From assembly GCF_014841115.1 (NCBI RefSeq), contig NZ_JACYTP010000012.1, positions 1 through 64,000 of the forward strand: a stretch of DNA of 64,000 nucleotides, in the 5' to 3' direction. Below, piece after piece: positions 7,437 to 15,145 of this stretch. Position numbers and translations under genes: made by a program. The notes under the pieces were generated by a model. It searched no databases, was not told where the DNA came from, and was given only the letters and a program-made list of their open reading frames with translations. Origin of the DNA: Photobacterium arenosum (GTDB lineage: Bacteria > Pseudomonadota > Gammaproteobacteria > Enterobacterales > Vibrionaceae). Each line of letters opens with the position of its first letter. Position 1 is the stretch's first letter.

Positions 7437-8970
7437 ATCCCAACTCCTCCAGATACTTGACCATCTCGGTTTCCAGTTCGGTCAGTTGTACTTTGAGTTG
7501 TTCACGCTCAGCACGTACGGCCACTAGGTCGATTTCTTCCTCTTCTTCAAAGGTATCGACATAGCGTGGGATGTTCAGGTTGTAGTCGTTATCGACGATC
7601 TCTTTCAGGCTAGCAAGATAAGCGTATTTATCGACGTTTTCTCCCAATTTGTAGGTAGCAACGATCTTGGCAATATTCTCTTCACTAAGTTGGTTCTGAT
7701 TTTTACCGGATTTAAACTCGCGTGATGCATCGATAAACAGGACGTTGTCATCTACTTTTTCTTTTTTGAAGATCAGAATTGCAGCGGGAATGCCTGTACC
7801 ATAAAACAACTTCTCAGGTAGGCCAATCACCGCATCCAATAGGTTTTCATCAATCAGTTTTTGGCGGATTTTGCCTTCACTGGAGCCACGAAATAATACA
7901 CCGTGAGGCACAACTACCCCCATGCGACCTGTCTTGGGTTTTAGCGTTTCAATCATATGTAGAATAAACGCATAGTCGCCTTTGGTTTTCGGCGGTACGC
8001 CACGGCGAAAGCGGCTGAACTTGTCGTGTTCGGCTTCGTCATGGCCCCATTTATCCAAGCTAAATGGCGGGTTGGCGGTCACGATGTCAAACAGCATAAG
8101 GTCGCCATTTTTATCCAGCAACTTGGGGTTGCGTATTGTGTCGCCCCATTCAATTTTGTGGTTGTCTTCGCTGTGCAGGAACATGTTCATTTTGGCCAGC
8201 GACCAGGTGGAGCCAATGGCTTCTTGTCCGTACAGGGCGTAGTTTTTACTATCGTGGTTTTTGCGAACTTTGCTGCCACACTTCATTAATAATGAGGCTG
8301 AACCACAAGCAGGGTCACAGATGCTGTCGCCCGGCTGCGGGCCTAACAACTCGGCGATCAGGTCACTGACTTCTGGCGGGGTATAAAACTCACCAGCTTT
8401 CTGGCCACCACTGGCCGCGAAGTTTTTGATCAGGTATTCGTAGGCGTTACCGATCACATCCAGCGTGCCGACACGGCTGGGCTTAAGGTTCAGTTCTGGC
8501 TTGGCAAAGTCTTCCAGCAGGTGACGCAGAATGGTGTTCTTTTGCTTTTCTTCACCCAGTTTGTCGGTGTTAAAGCTGATGTCTTGGAACACACTCTTGC
8601 CAGCGTCTTTGAGTTTGGTGCCGTTGGCTTCTTCAATGGCGTGCAATGCCTGGTCGATACGCTCACCATTACCGGGTTCGTGACGGCGTTCGTACAGGGA
8701 GTAGAAGCTGGCCGCTTTGGGCAGTACAAAGCGCTCGTTTTTCATCATCTCTTCGATAAGTTCTGGCTCGTCACCGTATTCGGCCTTGTAACCATCGTAG
8801 TGATCCTGCCATACGTCTGAGATGTACTTGAGGAACAGCATGGTCAGGATGAAGTCTTTATAGGTGTCGGCGCTGATGGTGCCGCGAAAGGTATCGCAGG
8901 CGTTCCAGAGGGCTTTGTTGATGTTGTCTTGGTTGATCTTGTCGTTAGTGCTCATGACTGTGTCGCTCAT
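7426..8970 (-). CDS. hsdM: Type I DNA adenine methyltransferase subunit (HsdM)
   Basis: The methyltransferase subunit of the type I system (514 residues). It transfers a methyl group from S-adenosylmethionine to the N6 of adenine at the site chosen by HsdS, protecting host DNA and forming the M2S core to which HsdR binds. An N-terminal helical HsdM_N region (about 15-150) is followed by the N6-adenine methylase domain with the cofactor motif DPACGS at 219-224 and the catalytic motif NPPF at 300-303. The ATG overlaps the dinD stop by one base (TAATG), giving translational coupling. A second Met at residue 6 is an alternative start. Everything needed for activity seems intact. Confidence 0.96.
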   Translation of the reverse strand: MSDTVMSTNDKINQDNINKALWNACDTFRGTISADTYKDFILTMLFLKYISDVWQDHYDGYKAEYGDEPELIEEMMKNERFVLPKAASFYSLYERRHEPGNGERIDQALHAIEEANGTKLKDAGKSVFQDISFNTDKLGEEKQKNTILRHLLEDFAKPELNLKPSRVGTLDVIGNAYEYLIKNFAASGGQKAGEFYTPPEVSDLIAELLGPQPGDSICDPACGSASLLMKCGSKVRKNHDSKNYALYGQEAIGSTWSLAKMNMFLHSEDNHKIEWGDTIRNPKLLDKNGDLMLFDIVTANPPFSLDKWGHDEAEHDKFSRFRRGVPPKTKGDYAFILHMIETLKPKTGRMGVVVPHGVLFRGSSEGKIRQKLIDENLLDAVIGLPEKLFYGTGIPAAILIFKKEKVDDNVLFIDASREFKSGKNQNQLSEENIAKIVATYKLGENVDKYAYLASLKEIVDNDYNLNIPRYVDTFEEEEEIDLVAVRAEREQLKVQLTELETEMVKYLEELGYGA

Positions 8971-9812
8971 TATTTCGTGTCCTGATCATTACTGTCGCTC
9001 AGTTTCTTTGCTGCCGACTCTAGTTGTTTGATGCTTGTTTCTGGCGTAGGCAGGTTTTCCGGCATAGTACCGCCTAGCTCAGCAATGGTTTGGCGAACCT
9101 TCTGGCCGACTTCATAGTGGGTTTGGTTTGCCTGCTGTTTGTTCTGGACGTTATCGCGGCGGAGCTTTTCTTCTGCTTGGGTAGCACGGAATAGATTCGC
9201 GGCCAGTTCGGTAGAGCCCATATGGTCGAGAATCTTCTGGCTTTTCTTTAGTCCTTTTCGAGCGTGGATGGCTTTTTGGTCTAATCCACCATATAAGCCT
9301 TTGTAACCGTGGTTTTGGAATATTGCGAAATCGAGATTTGTCTCAACGCCAGCCTGTTGGGCCGCTTCGACGAGTTGTTTGTTATGTTCTTTAAGCTCAT
9401 TACGCAGAAAAATCCGTTTCTGCTCTTCTTTAAGTTGTTGGAATGCCAGGTCGTCGGCCAGCTCTTGTCGGCGGGTCTGCACGGCAAAGTAGGTTTGGCC
9501 AGCAGCAATCACAGGTTTTGTTGGGTCACCATTTTGGACAACGAGATAGCAGGCATAGCGAGACAATTTAACATCTGGGACTTCTCGCTGTGCTCCTGAA
9601 CCAATGGTGACCATTGCGAGGATGTCCTCGAAATGGTCTTCTATAGCGTGTTCGCTATTTAGACAAGCTTCTTTTGCTTTTGTGATGACAGGTTGAAAGT
9701 GCCGGTATTCGGAGTAGCCTAATAGTTTATAAATTGACCTGGCTGACCAGAACTCCACACTATTGTTATCAATTTGTTTAATTTGTTCGAATAGTTGATG
9801 CTGGTCATTCAT
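8970..9812 (-). CDS. dinD: DNA-damage-inducible protein D (DinD, BRO-N family)
   Basis: A 280-residue protein of the DinD family. The N-terminal part (about 15-120) is a BRO-N/ANT-like domain with the FWSARSIYKLLGY and KLSRYACYLVVQNGDP segments typical of the family; the C-terminal half is helical and charged. E. coli DinD is SOS-induced and is reported to interfere with RecA filaments. Here the gene sits inside the restriction operon, between the small specificity protein and hsdM, with a strong ribosome site (AAGGAGG) and an eight-base overlap with the gene before it. No LexA box (CTGT-N8-ACAG) is visible at the operon promoter, so SOS control is not evident. dinD genes inside type I operons are common; the reason is not established. 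Confidence 0.9.
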   Translation of the reverse strand: MNDQHQLFEQIKQIDNNSVEFWSARSIYKLLGYSEYRHFQPVITKAKEACLNSEHAIEDHFEDILAMVTIGSGAQREVPDVKLSRYACYLVVQNGDPTKPVIAAGQTYFAVQTRRQELADDLAFQQLKEEQKRIFLRNELKEHNKQLVEAAQQAGVETNLDFAIFQNHGYKGLYGGLDQKAIHARKGLKKSQKILDHMGSTELAANLFRATQAEEKLRRDNVQNKQQANQTHYEVGQKVRQTIAELGGTMPENLPTPETSIKQLESAAKKLSDSNDQDTK

Positions 9813-10401
9813 GTGCTACCTCCTTGTTTTCGAATAGATCTTTAGCAATGGTATTCATCATACGTTCACCATTGCTGACTAATTTTTGTATTAATCTTTG
9901 TTCTTCGCGTAGGGTGTTGGCCACAGCAATAATTGCGCGCTGCTTCGCCAGGGGTGGGATAACCACGGGGGTATCTTCCAATACACTGCGACGAATGCTC
10001 TTTGTTAACGTGCCTTCGGCATTCTGCTCAAAATAACGCTGAGCTGGTGCCTGATTCAGTAACCACACGATAAACTCAGGTAGAATGTCTTTCTTTTTCA
10101 GGCTGATCACAAAAAAGTGCGGCGCAGCAACGGCCAGCTTGCCGGTGGCTGCTAGTGCCTGATTCACCTGTACGGCATAGTTATGACTACCACGAGCGGC
10201 CACTAAAATATCACCTATTGAGAGGTAGTTGGGTTCACGTTTGCCGGTTAGTTCTGTTTCCAAACAATCTGACCAGCGAATTCCTTCGGTTTGCGAAACA
10301 TCTTTCATCTGAACTGCGACCACAGCAGAGCCTGTCACTTCAGGAATTTTTCCTCGAAATGGATAACCTGCATTGACAGCTGCTATTGCGCTTAGCTTCA
10401 T
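9805..10401 (-). CDS. Single-TRD, half-size specificity-subunit-like protein
   Basis: A 198-residue protein with one target-recognition domain (about residues 1-145) and one helical spacer at the end (PPLAKQRAIIAVANTLREEQ, then a long helix). This is half the size of a normal HsdS. It is the first gene of the operon and overlaps dinD by eight bases. Natural or engineered half-S subunits can dimerise and direct methylation of a palindromic target, so this protein may give the same HsdM and HsdR a second specificity, or may modulate the main complex. It is not a broken copy: it has its own start at the operon promoter and a full domain-plus-helix unit. Annotation as a restriction subunit S family member is firm; the role is inferred. 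Confidence 0.85.
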   Translation of the reverse strand: MKLSAIAAVNAGYPFRGKIPEVTGSAVVAVQMKDVSQTEGIRWSDCLETELTGKREPNYLSIGDILVAARGSHNYAVQVNQALAATGKLAVAAPHFFVISLKKKDILPEFIVWLLNQAPAQRYFEQNAEGTLTKSIRRSVLEDTPVVIPPLAKQRAIIAVANTLREEQRLIQKLVSNGERMMNTIAKDLFENKEVAHE

Positions 10402-10423
10402 AACTTATTCTTATTTCATTGCT

Positions 10424-10435
10424 GATGATGCAAAA
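10424..10435. repeat. 12-bp direct repeat, promoter-proximal copy
   Basis: The sequence GATGATGCAAAA occurs here, overlapping the -10 end of the restriction operon promoter, and again at 10481-10492. The 57-base spacing is between five and six helical turns. It looks like a pair of operators for an unknown regulator. Confidence 0.6.
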
Positions 10436-10463
10436 TAATCTGTTGTTCTCTGTTAAATGTCAA
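10435..10463 (-). promoter_or_regulatory. Sigma-70 promoter of the restriction-modification operon
   Basis: On the minus strand a perfect -35 (TTGACA, 10458-10463) is followed 17 bases later by GATTAT (10435-10440), four of six matches to the -10 consensus. It lies 34 bases upstream of the first start codon of the operon and is the only convincing promoter seen for these genes. Confidence 0.7.
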
Positions 10464-10480
10464 TCTAAAGCGTCATAGGC

Positions 10481-10492
10481 GATGATGCAAAA
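10481..10492. repeat. 12-bp direct repeat, distal copy
   Basis: This is the second copy of GATGATGCAAAA, upstream of the -35 element of the restriction operon promoter. See the copy at 10424-10435. Confidence 0.6.
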
Positions 10493-10618
10493 AAAGTATT
10501 TGAGTGTATAGGGTGAGATTCAATGTGGAGGTCTTGCCGGTTTTCTCAGGCGAGACTGACGATCAAGGGATAAGAGTTATTGAATACCGAAAAGACCTCT
10601 TGGTGAATAATTTCCCTC

Positions 10619-10810
10619 TCATTTGTCCGAACGAACGCCAGTTTGATGCACTGAAATACCGTCAGATTCTAGTTCTGCACCGGGTGCGTCAGTCCACTTC
10701 TTGGAGGTCTTCAACATTCCCGCATAGAGCAGCTTCGGTAAGCTGGTTTCGTTGGCGAAGCCACACCTGATTTTGGTCAGCTTGCGGAATAGCCTTCCCT
10801 TTAGGCGAGA
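10619..10810 (-). pseudogene. Decayed IS256-family transposase C-terminus
   Basis: On the minus strand this stretch translates to a fragment containing FRKLTKIRCGFANETSLPK, LLYAGMLKTSKKWT and then a diverged tail ending at a stop. The first two pieces correspond closely to the conserved C-terminal end of IS256-family transposases (a Phe-Arg-Lys-Leu-Thr-Lys segment, Phe-x-Asn-Glu-x-Ser-Leu, then Leu-Leu-Tyr-x-Gly and Lys-Lys-Trp-Thr). The rest of the transposase and the terminal inverted repeats are missing. It lies between the restriction operon promoter and the ssrA terminator, so it marks past mobile-element activity at the edge of the island. Other sequence in 10500-10840 shows no gene. 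Confidence 0.65.
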
Positions 10811-10844
10811 CAGATCAAAACGGGAGGTGTTGATGACAAAAACA

Positions 10845-10878
10845 AAAAGCCCGCCAGGTCAGGACCTTAGCGGGCTTT
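10845..10878 (-). terminator. Rho-independent terminator of ssrA
   Basis: A perfect GC-rich stem (AAAGCCCGC pairing with GCGGGCTTT, with an inner GGTCCTGACC extension) is followed on the minus strand by a T-rich run. It lies 32 bases past the 3' end of ssrA. Confidence 0.9.
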
Positions 10879-10909
10879 GTGATATCCGAAGATGTCTTCG
10901 TATACGATT

Positions 10910-11277
10910 TGGTGGAGCTGGCGGGAGTTGAACCCGCGTCCAAAATCAGTCTAACCAATGGCGCTACATGCTTAGTTTGTCTTTAATCTCGCCAAAGCAC
11001 TGCGAACAAACACGCTATGCTGAGACACACCTGAATTAAATTTAACGCTTCCGCTCCCAGGTCAAAGCTTCCACGCGATCTCGTTTGGGTTTGACTGCCC
11101 TGAATCCCCGTCCTACGAGCTAAGGCTAGGGAGGGCAGGCTCTGAGCAGGTTATTAAGCTGCTAGTGCGTAGTTTTCGTCGTTTGCGACTATTTTTTTGC
11201 GGCTTTTTAAAGAGGCAAACCGCACCTCTGCATGCTCCACGGGCCTTCTTGATCCTGTCGAATCCTGAATCAGCCCC
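10910..11277 (-). ncRNA. ssrA: Transfer-messenger RNA (tmRNA)
   Basis: This 368-base gene makes tmRNA, which with SmpB frees ribosomes stalled on broken messages and tags the unfinished peptide for proteolysis. The 5' end GGGGCTGATTCAGGATTCG pairs with the 3' end, which carries a T-arm (GGTTCAACTCCC) and an encoded CCACCA terminus. The tag frame reads (A)ANDENYALAA followed by TAA at about 11155-11190, the form found in enterics and vibrios. smpB lies just upstream on the same strand. The 3' end of ssrA is a well-known integration site for genomic islands, and here an accessory region starts directly beyond its terminator. Confidence 0.97.
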
Positions 11278-11290
11278 AGTGAGGTGTTCA

Positions 11291-11318
11291 ATACTAGCAG
11301 AAAATTCTGCCAGGTCAA
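11291..11318 (-). promoter_or_regulatory. ssrA promoter
   Basis: On the minus strand TTGACC (11313-11318) and TAGTAT (11291-11296) are separated by 16 bases, and the -10 ends 13 bases before the mature 5' end of tmRNA. The elements fill the short gap between smpB and ssrA. Confidence 0.65.
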
Positions 11319-11321
11319 TGA

Positions 11322-11804
11322 CTACCGCGAACTGTGCTTCATGATTCGCGCTTTATCGCGCTGCCAGTCGCGGTCTTTGGCGTCTGAACGTTTATCATGA
11401 AGCTTTTTACCTCTCGCGGTCCCTAACTTAAGTTTAACCCATGAACCCTTCCAGTACATGGAAAGTGCCACAATAGTTTCACCGTCGCGGTTCACTGCCC
11501 CGGTTAAGCGGTCCAGTTCGCGGCGGTTCAGCAGCAGCTTACGCACACGGGTCGGCTCAGCCACCACGTGGGTCGAGGCCGCATTCAGCGGCGTGAAGGT
11601 GGCGCCGGAAAGAAACGCCTCGCCGTTACGGATAAACACGTAGCTTTCGGAAATGTTGGCTTTACCCGCACGCAGGGACTTCACTTCCCAACCCTGGAGC
11701 GAAATGCCGGCTTCATATTCATCATGAATTGAAAATTCATGGCGGGCAGACTTATTCAGCGCAATGGTGTTGCTGCCCGGCTTGTTTGGTTTTTTCTTTG
11801 CCAT
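11322..11804 (-). CDS. smpB: SsrA-binding protein SmpB
   Basis: SmpB binds the tRNA-like domain of tmRNA and mimics the codon-anticodon stem in the ribosomal A site during trans-translation. The 160-residue protein is full length. The oligonucleotide-binding barrel carries the family signature [17 protein letters not shown] and the segment [10 protein letters not shown]; the basic C-terminal tail ([19 protein letters not shown]) is the part that enters the mRNA channel. It lies 44 bases upstream of ssrA on the same strand and is divergent from ratA. A TATAAT at 11813-11818, seven bases or so before the start codon on the minus strand, may belong to a very short-leader promoter. Confidence 0.97.
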   Translation of the reverse strand: MAKKKPNKPGSNTIALNKSARHEFSIHDEYEAGISLQGWEVKSLRAGKANISESYVFIRNGEAFLSGATFTPLNAASTHVVAEPTRVRKLLLNRRELDRLTGAVNRDGETIVALSMYWKGSWVKLKLGTARGKKLHDKRSDAKDRDWQRDKARIMKHSSR

Positions 11805-11946
11805 AGCTTCTTATTATACGGATTCAAGTTGTTAGGGGAACGTTTTTCCCAGAGGCAATAGGCCATGGAGACACACTATCACTGAATCTTTGGCAGATCG
11901 CCGACTAATGGTATCATTACCAGCGATATTGGGTTAAGGAGAAACT

Positions 11947-12381
11947 ATGCCTCAAATCAGTCGCTCTGCACTGGTCCCGTTCAGTGCCAAGCAAATGTTT
12001 GACCTGGTGAACGATGTTGAGTCTTATCCGGCATTTTTGCCGGGATGCTCTGGCACCAAAATTCTGGAAAGCTCTACTGAACATATGATGGCGGCAGTAG
12101 ACGTTTCCAAGGCTGGGATCAAAAAAACCTTTGTGACTCGTAATCAGTTAGAAGGCATTCATAAGATCAGCATGCAACTGGTGGAAGGGCCGTTCCGTAA
12201 ACTGGTGGGTGGCTGGCACTTTACCGAGCTGGATACCGATGCCTGTAAAGTGGAGCTGAAGCTGGATTTTGAATTCACCAATGCGCTGGTGGAAGCGGTG
12301 TTTGGCAAGGTGTTTCATGAGCTGACCAGCAATATGGTGAATGCCTTTACCCAGAGGGCCAGGGAAGTTTATGAGCTCTGA
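11947..12381 (+). CDS. ratA: RatA, START-domain coenzyme Q-binding-like protein
   Basis: A 144-residue START-like hydrophobic-pocket protein of the Coq10/RatA family. E. coli RatA was described as a toxin that blocks association of 70S ribosomes, while the eukaryotic homologue Coq10 binds ubiquinone; which role applies here is open. The family sequence is clear: ALVPFSAKQMFDLVNDVESYPAFLPGC at the start, and a conserved KLDFEFTNALVEAVFGKVF near the end. The last 11 bases overlap the start of ratB. It is divergent from smpB, the usual arrangement in gammaproteobacteria. A ribosome site AAGGAG precedes the ATG. Confidence 0.93.
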   Translation: MPQISRSALVPFSAKQMFDLVNDVESYPAFLPGCSGTKILESSTEHMMAAVDVSKAGIKKTFVTRNQLEGIHKISMQLVEGPFRKLVGGWHFTELDTDACKVELKLDFEFTNALVEAVFGKVFHELTSNMVNAFTQRAREVYEL

Positions 12382-12742
12382 GCAGAATAATCTGATCCAT
12401 GTTGAGGTGGTGTACGCGCTGCCTAATACTCAGCGGGTGATCAAGCTGGCGATTACCCCGGATACGCCCGTACAGGAGATCATTGAACGCTCCGGGGTGC
12501 TGGAAATGTATCCTGAGATCGACCTGAAAAAGAACAAGGTCGGGGTGTTCAGCCGTACGGTGAAGCTGGATGCCCGAGTGCATGAAGGGGATCGGATAGA
12601 GATTTATCGCCCCTTGCTGGCCGATCCGAAAGAGATCCGCCGCAAGCGCGCCGAGCAGGCCAAGCAGGAAGCCCTGGCAGCCAAGAAAGCCAAAGGCGAC
12701 GCTGTACCGGAATCCGATGCGCCAGACGCAACAGACGAGTAG
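12371..12742 (+). CDS. ratB: RatB, RnfH-family ubiquitin-like protein
   Basis: A 123-residue member of the RnfH/UPF0125 family, a beta-grasp (ubiquitin-like) fold of unknown biochemical role. The core has VEVVYALP near the start and VGVFSRTVKLDARVHEGDRI about residues 56-75, with the conserved EIYRPL just after. The C-terminal tail is a charged, Ala- and Lys-rich extension that is probably flexible. The start at 12371 is chosen because the frame upstream of it overlaps ratA deeply, whereas this ATG follows an AGGGA ribosome site and gives the usual N-terminus. It is co-transcribed with ratA and ends before a bidirectional terminator. Confidence 0.92.
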   Translation: MSSEQNNLIHVEVVYALPNTQRVIKLAITPDTPVQEIIERSGVLEMYPEIDLKKNKVGVFSRTVKLDARVHEGDRIEIYRPLLADPKEIRRKRAEQAKQEALAAKKAKGDAVPESDAPDATDE

Positions 12743-12838
12743 GACAGCAGAGCTGAGCCCTGATGCGGCCTCTTAAAAGCGCTTCATGTGCCGCCACAGT
12801 TCAATTTACTGTCGGATTTACAGCCGGATAAGAAAAAG

Positions 12839-12865
12839 AAAAGCTCGCCTTGGCGAGCTTTTTTG
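12839..12865. terminator. Bidirectional terminator between ratB and bamE
   Basis: A nine-base-pair stem (AAGCTCGCC pairing with GGCGAGCTT, two-base loop) has T-runs on both strands. It serves ratB on plus and bamE on minus, which converge here. Confidence 0.9.
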
Positions 12866-12897
12866 TGTTCTGGCGCTGAATCTGCAGGTTTCACCGC

Positions 12898-13254
12898 TTA
12901 ATTTAACGGGTCGTTGAAGTTCGGCCCTGGCTGATAATCCCCTGTCATGCGGGTCAGCAAGCGGTTTTGATCAAAGGTCAAAATCAGATCTTTTTGTTCC
13001 GGCTCATCGTGGCCCGGTTTGTGATAGAACACATAATACCAGGTGTTCGGGTATTCAGGCTCTACCAGCATCGGCGAGCCAAGCACATAACGCACCTGTT
13101 CCTGATTCATGCCGTATCTGAGGTTATCGATATCTTTTTCATCAAGATAGTTGCCCTGATTGATATCAATACGGTAGACCAAGCGTTCAACCAAAGAGCA
13201 GCCGCCCAGCAGGCTGACGCTCAACGCTAACGCGGCAAAAGTTTTCCAGTTCAT
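12898..13254 (-). CDS. bamE: Outer-membrane assembly lipoprotein BamE
   Basis: BamE is a small lipoprotein of the BAM complex, which folds beta-barrel proteins into the outer membrane. The 118-residue precursor has a signal peptide with a lipobox (LLGGC, the Cys at residue 19) and the SmpA/OmlA fold, recognised by GNYLDEKDIDNLRYGMNQEQV and by VLGSPML followed by NTWYYVFY. It lies downstream of recN on the same strand, as in E. coli, but a 175-base gap with two inverted repeats separates them, so it probably has its own promoter. Confidence 0.95.
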   Translation of the reverse strand: MNWKTFAALALSVSLLGGCSLVERLVYRIDINQGNYLDEKDIDNLRYGMNQEQVRYVLGSPMLVEPEYPNTWYYVFYHKPGHDEPEQKDLILTFDQNRLLTRMTGDYQPGPNFNDPLN

Positions 13255-13330
13255 AGCATCCCGGCAAAATAATCAGTTCTGCTTGTGATGATAAGCAAGT
13301 TAGTGGCAGAAGTAAAAGCACTAGGTGGGT

Positions 13331-13364
13331 AACTCCCGCATAATGCAAAGATTAAGCGGGAGTT
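13331..13364. repeat. Inverted repeat upstream of bamE
   Basis: AACTCCCGC and GCGGGAGTT form a perfect nine-base-pair stem around a 16-base loop. No T-run follows on either strand, so this is not a standard terminator. It lies in the bamE upstream region, next to another inverted repeat at 13382-13421. Confidence 0.6.
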
Positions 13365-13381
13365 CAGACGCTGGAATACTC

Positions 13382-13421
13382 AGAAAGTTGCATCAGTGTT
13401 GCGATTAACCGCCAACTTTCT
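13382..13421. repeat. Inverted repeat just downstream of recN
   Basis: AGAAAGTTG and CAACTTTCT pair over nine bases with a 22-base loop. It begins nine bases past the recN stop codon (minus strand). The loop is long and there is no T-run, so its action as a terminator is doubtful. Confidence 0.55.
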
Positions 13422-13429
13422 GCGCCGGA

Positions 13430-15097
13430 TCATGCTGCTACCAGCAATTCCTTGGCATTGGCCAGTGTGCGCTCTGTGATCTCACTGCCGCCCAGCAGGC
13501 GGGCCAGCTCGCTGATCCGTGAGCTTTCATCCAGCGCTTTCATCTGGGTTTCGGTCTGGCCTTTGGCGGTCTTTTTAGCAACGAACATCTGCTGATGCCC
13601 GCAACCGGCAACCTGTGGCAAGTGGGTCACGCAGATCACCTGCGTCGATGTGCCCAATGTGCGCAGCATACGCCCCACAATCGCAGCCGTCGGGCCACTG
13701 ATACCGACATCCACTTCATCGAAAATCAGGCTGGGCGTTTCCACTTTCTGGGCTGTGATCACCTGGATGGCCAGAGAGATACGTGACAGCTCACCGCCCG
13801 AGGCGACTTTGCCCAGTGGTTGCAGCGGCTGGCCCGGGTTGGTGGAGACCATGAAGGTAATAGTGTCAAAACCCAGCGGGGTCAGCATACGTTCCGGATC
13901 GCTGTGGATATCAATCTGGAAAATCGCTTTCTCCATGCTCAGCTCATGCATGCTGTGCGAGATTTTTTTGTTGAGCTCCTTGGCGTAACGCTGGCGGCTT
14001 TTGCTCAGTTTTTCCGCGCTGTCGAGAAAGCTCAGGCGCTTGGCTTCCACCGCATCGGCCAGGGCATCGAGTTTTTCGTCGCTGCCGTCCAGGTTTTCAA
14101 GCTCCAGCAGCAAATCCTGATGTTTCTGCCACAGTTCCGCAGGCATCACGTAGTGTTTACGGGCCAGCGACATGATTTTCGCCAGACGCTCTTCCAGATA
14201 GACCAGACGCTGCGGGTCCATATCCAGATCGTCCATATAGCCGCGCAGCTCCTGGCTGGCTTCCTGTACCTGAATAATGGCTTCTTCCAGCATGGGAGCC
14301 AGGGTGCTGAGCTTGCTGTCCATTTCGCCCAGCTCAAGCACTTGCTGACTGGCCTGCTGTAGTAGCTGCAGTGCATTGACCTCATCTCCTTCGTACAGCA
14401 AGGCGAGGGCATGCTGGCTGGTGAGCGCGAGATCGCCGGAATTGGACAGGCGCTTGTGCTCTTCTTCGATCTCAGCAAATTCGTCTTCACCCAGTGCCAG
14501 ATCATTGAGCTCTTTGACCTGATACTGGATCAGCTGTTTTTGCGCTTCGTTATCAGCGCGGCTCTGGCTCAGACGATTCAGCTCATTTTTGGCATGGCGC
14601 CAGGCCTGATAATCACTGCTGACTTTTTCCATCAGAGCATGGTGACCGGCATAGTTGTCCAGCATTTCCTGCTGATGTTCCGGGCGCATCAGTAATTGGT
14701 GTGCATGCTGACCATGGATGTTGATCAGCAGCTGGCCCAGCGCTTTTTGCTGGGAGGCGGGCACCGGGCTGCCATTGATGAAGCCACGGGAGCGGCCTTC
14801 TTTGGTCACCACACGGCGAAGGATACACTCGTCGCCTTCAATCAGCTCGTTGTCTTCCAGCCAGCGGCGGGCCGCCTGATTGTTGCGCAGCGAGAAGGTT
14901 GCGTGAATTTCTGCTTTGTCTTCACCGGGACGGACCATGCTGGCTTCAGCACGGTCGCCCAGGCATAAGCCAAGGGCATCAATAGCTATAGATTTACCTG
15001 CACCGGTTTCACCTGTGATGGTTGTCATCCCAGATTTCATTTCAAACTCGAGATTTTTGACAATTGCAAAATTAGAGATCGTCATGTGTGCCAGCAT
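13430..15097 (-). CDS. recN: DNA repair protein RecN
   Basis: RecN is an SMC-like ATPase that gathers DNA ends and assists RecA-dependent double-strand-break repair. The 555-residue protein has the N-terminal head with Walker A GETGAGKS near residues 30-37, a central coiled coil (about 150-370, interrupted near 270), and the C-terminal half-head with the signature ASGGELSR and Walker [13 protein letters not shown]. Length is normal. Two LexA boxes sit in the upstream region, so expression is SOS-controlled as in E. coli. nadK lies upstream on the same strand but ends at its own terminator. Confidence 0.97.
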   Translation of the reverse strand: MLAHMTISNFAIVKNLEFEMKSGMTTITGETGAGKSIAIDALGLCLGDRAEASMVRPGEDKAEIHATFSLRNNQAARRWLEDNELIEGDECILRRVVTKEGRSRGFINGSPVPASQQKALGQLLINIHGQHAHQLLMRPEHQQEMLDNYAGHHALMEKVSSDYQAWRHAKNELNRLSQSRADNEAQKQLIQYQVKELNDLALGEDEFAEIEEEHKRLSNSGDLALTSQHALALLYEGDEVNALQLLQQASQQVLELGEMDSKLSTLAPMLEEAIIQVQEASQELRGYMDDLDMDPQRLVYLEERLAKIMSLARKHYVMPAELWQKHQDLLLELENLDGSDEKLDALADAVEAKRLSFLDSAEKLSKSRQRYAKELNKKISHSMHELSMEKAIFQIDIHSDPERMLTPLGFDTITFMVSTNPGQPLQPLGKVASGGELSRISLAIQVITAQKVETPSLIFDEVDVGISGPTAAIVGRMLRTLGTSTQVICVTHLPQVAGCGHQQMFVAKKTAKGQTETQMKALDESSRISELARLLGGSEITERTLANAKELLVAA

Positions 15098-15123
15098 CTG
15101 TGTTCACCTGTCTAAATCAACAC

Positions 15124-15139
15124 CTGTTTATTTGCACAG
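15124..15139 (-). promoter_or_regulatory. LexA box, gene-proximal, of recN
   Basis: CTGT and ACAG are separated by eight bases, fitting the gammaproteobacterial SOS operator. It lies about 27 bases upstream of the recN start. Confidence 0.75.
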
Positions 15140-15145
15140 TATATA

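Noticed and set aside
9805-10401. Half-size specificity gene considered as a truncated pseudogene
   Set aside because: It has a promoter, a complete TRD plus helix and an overlap with dinD, so it looks intact.
10504-10770. Plus-strand frame of 88 codons between the restriction operon and ssrA
   Set aside because: It has no good ribosome site and its other strand carries the IS256-like fragment, so it is most likely a chance frame in decayed DNA.
13382-13421. Inverted repeat after recN considered as a terminator
   Set aside because: The loop is 22 bases and no T-run follows, so it was listed only as a repeat.
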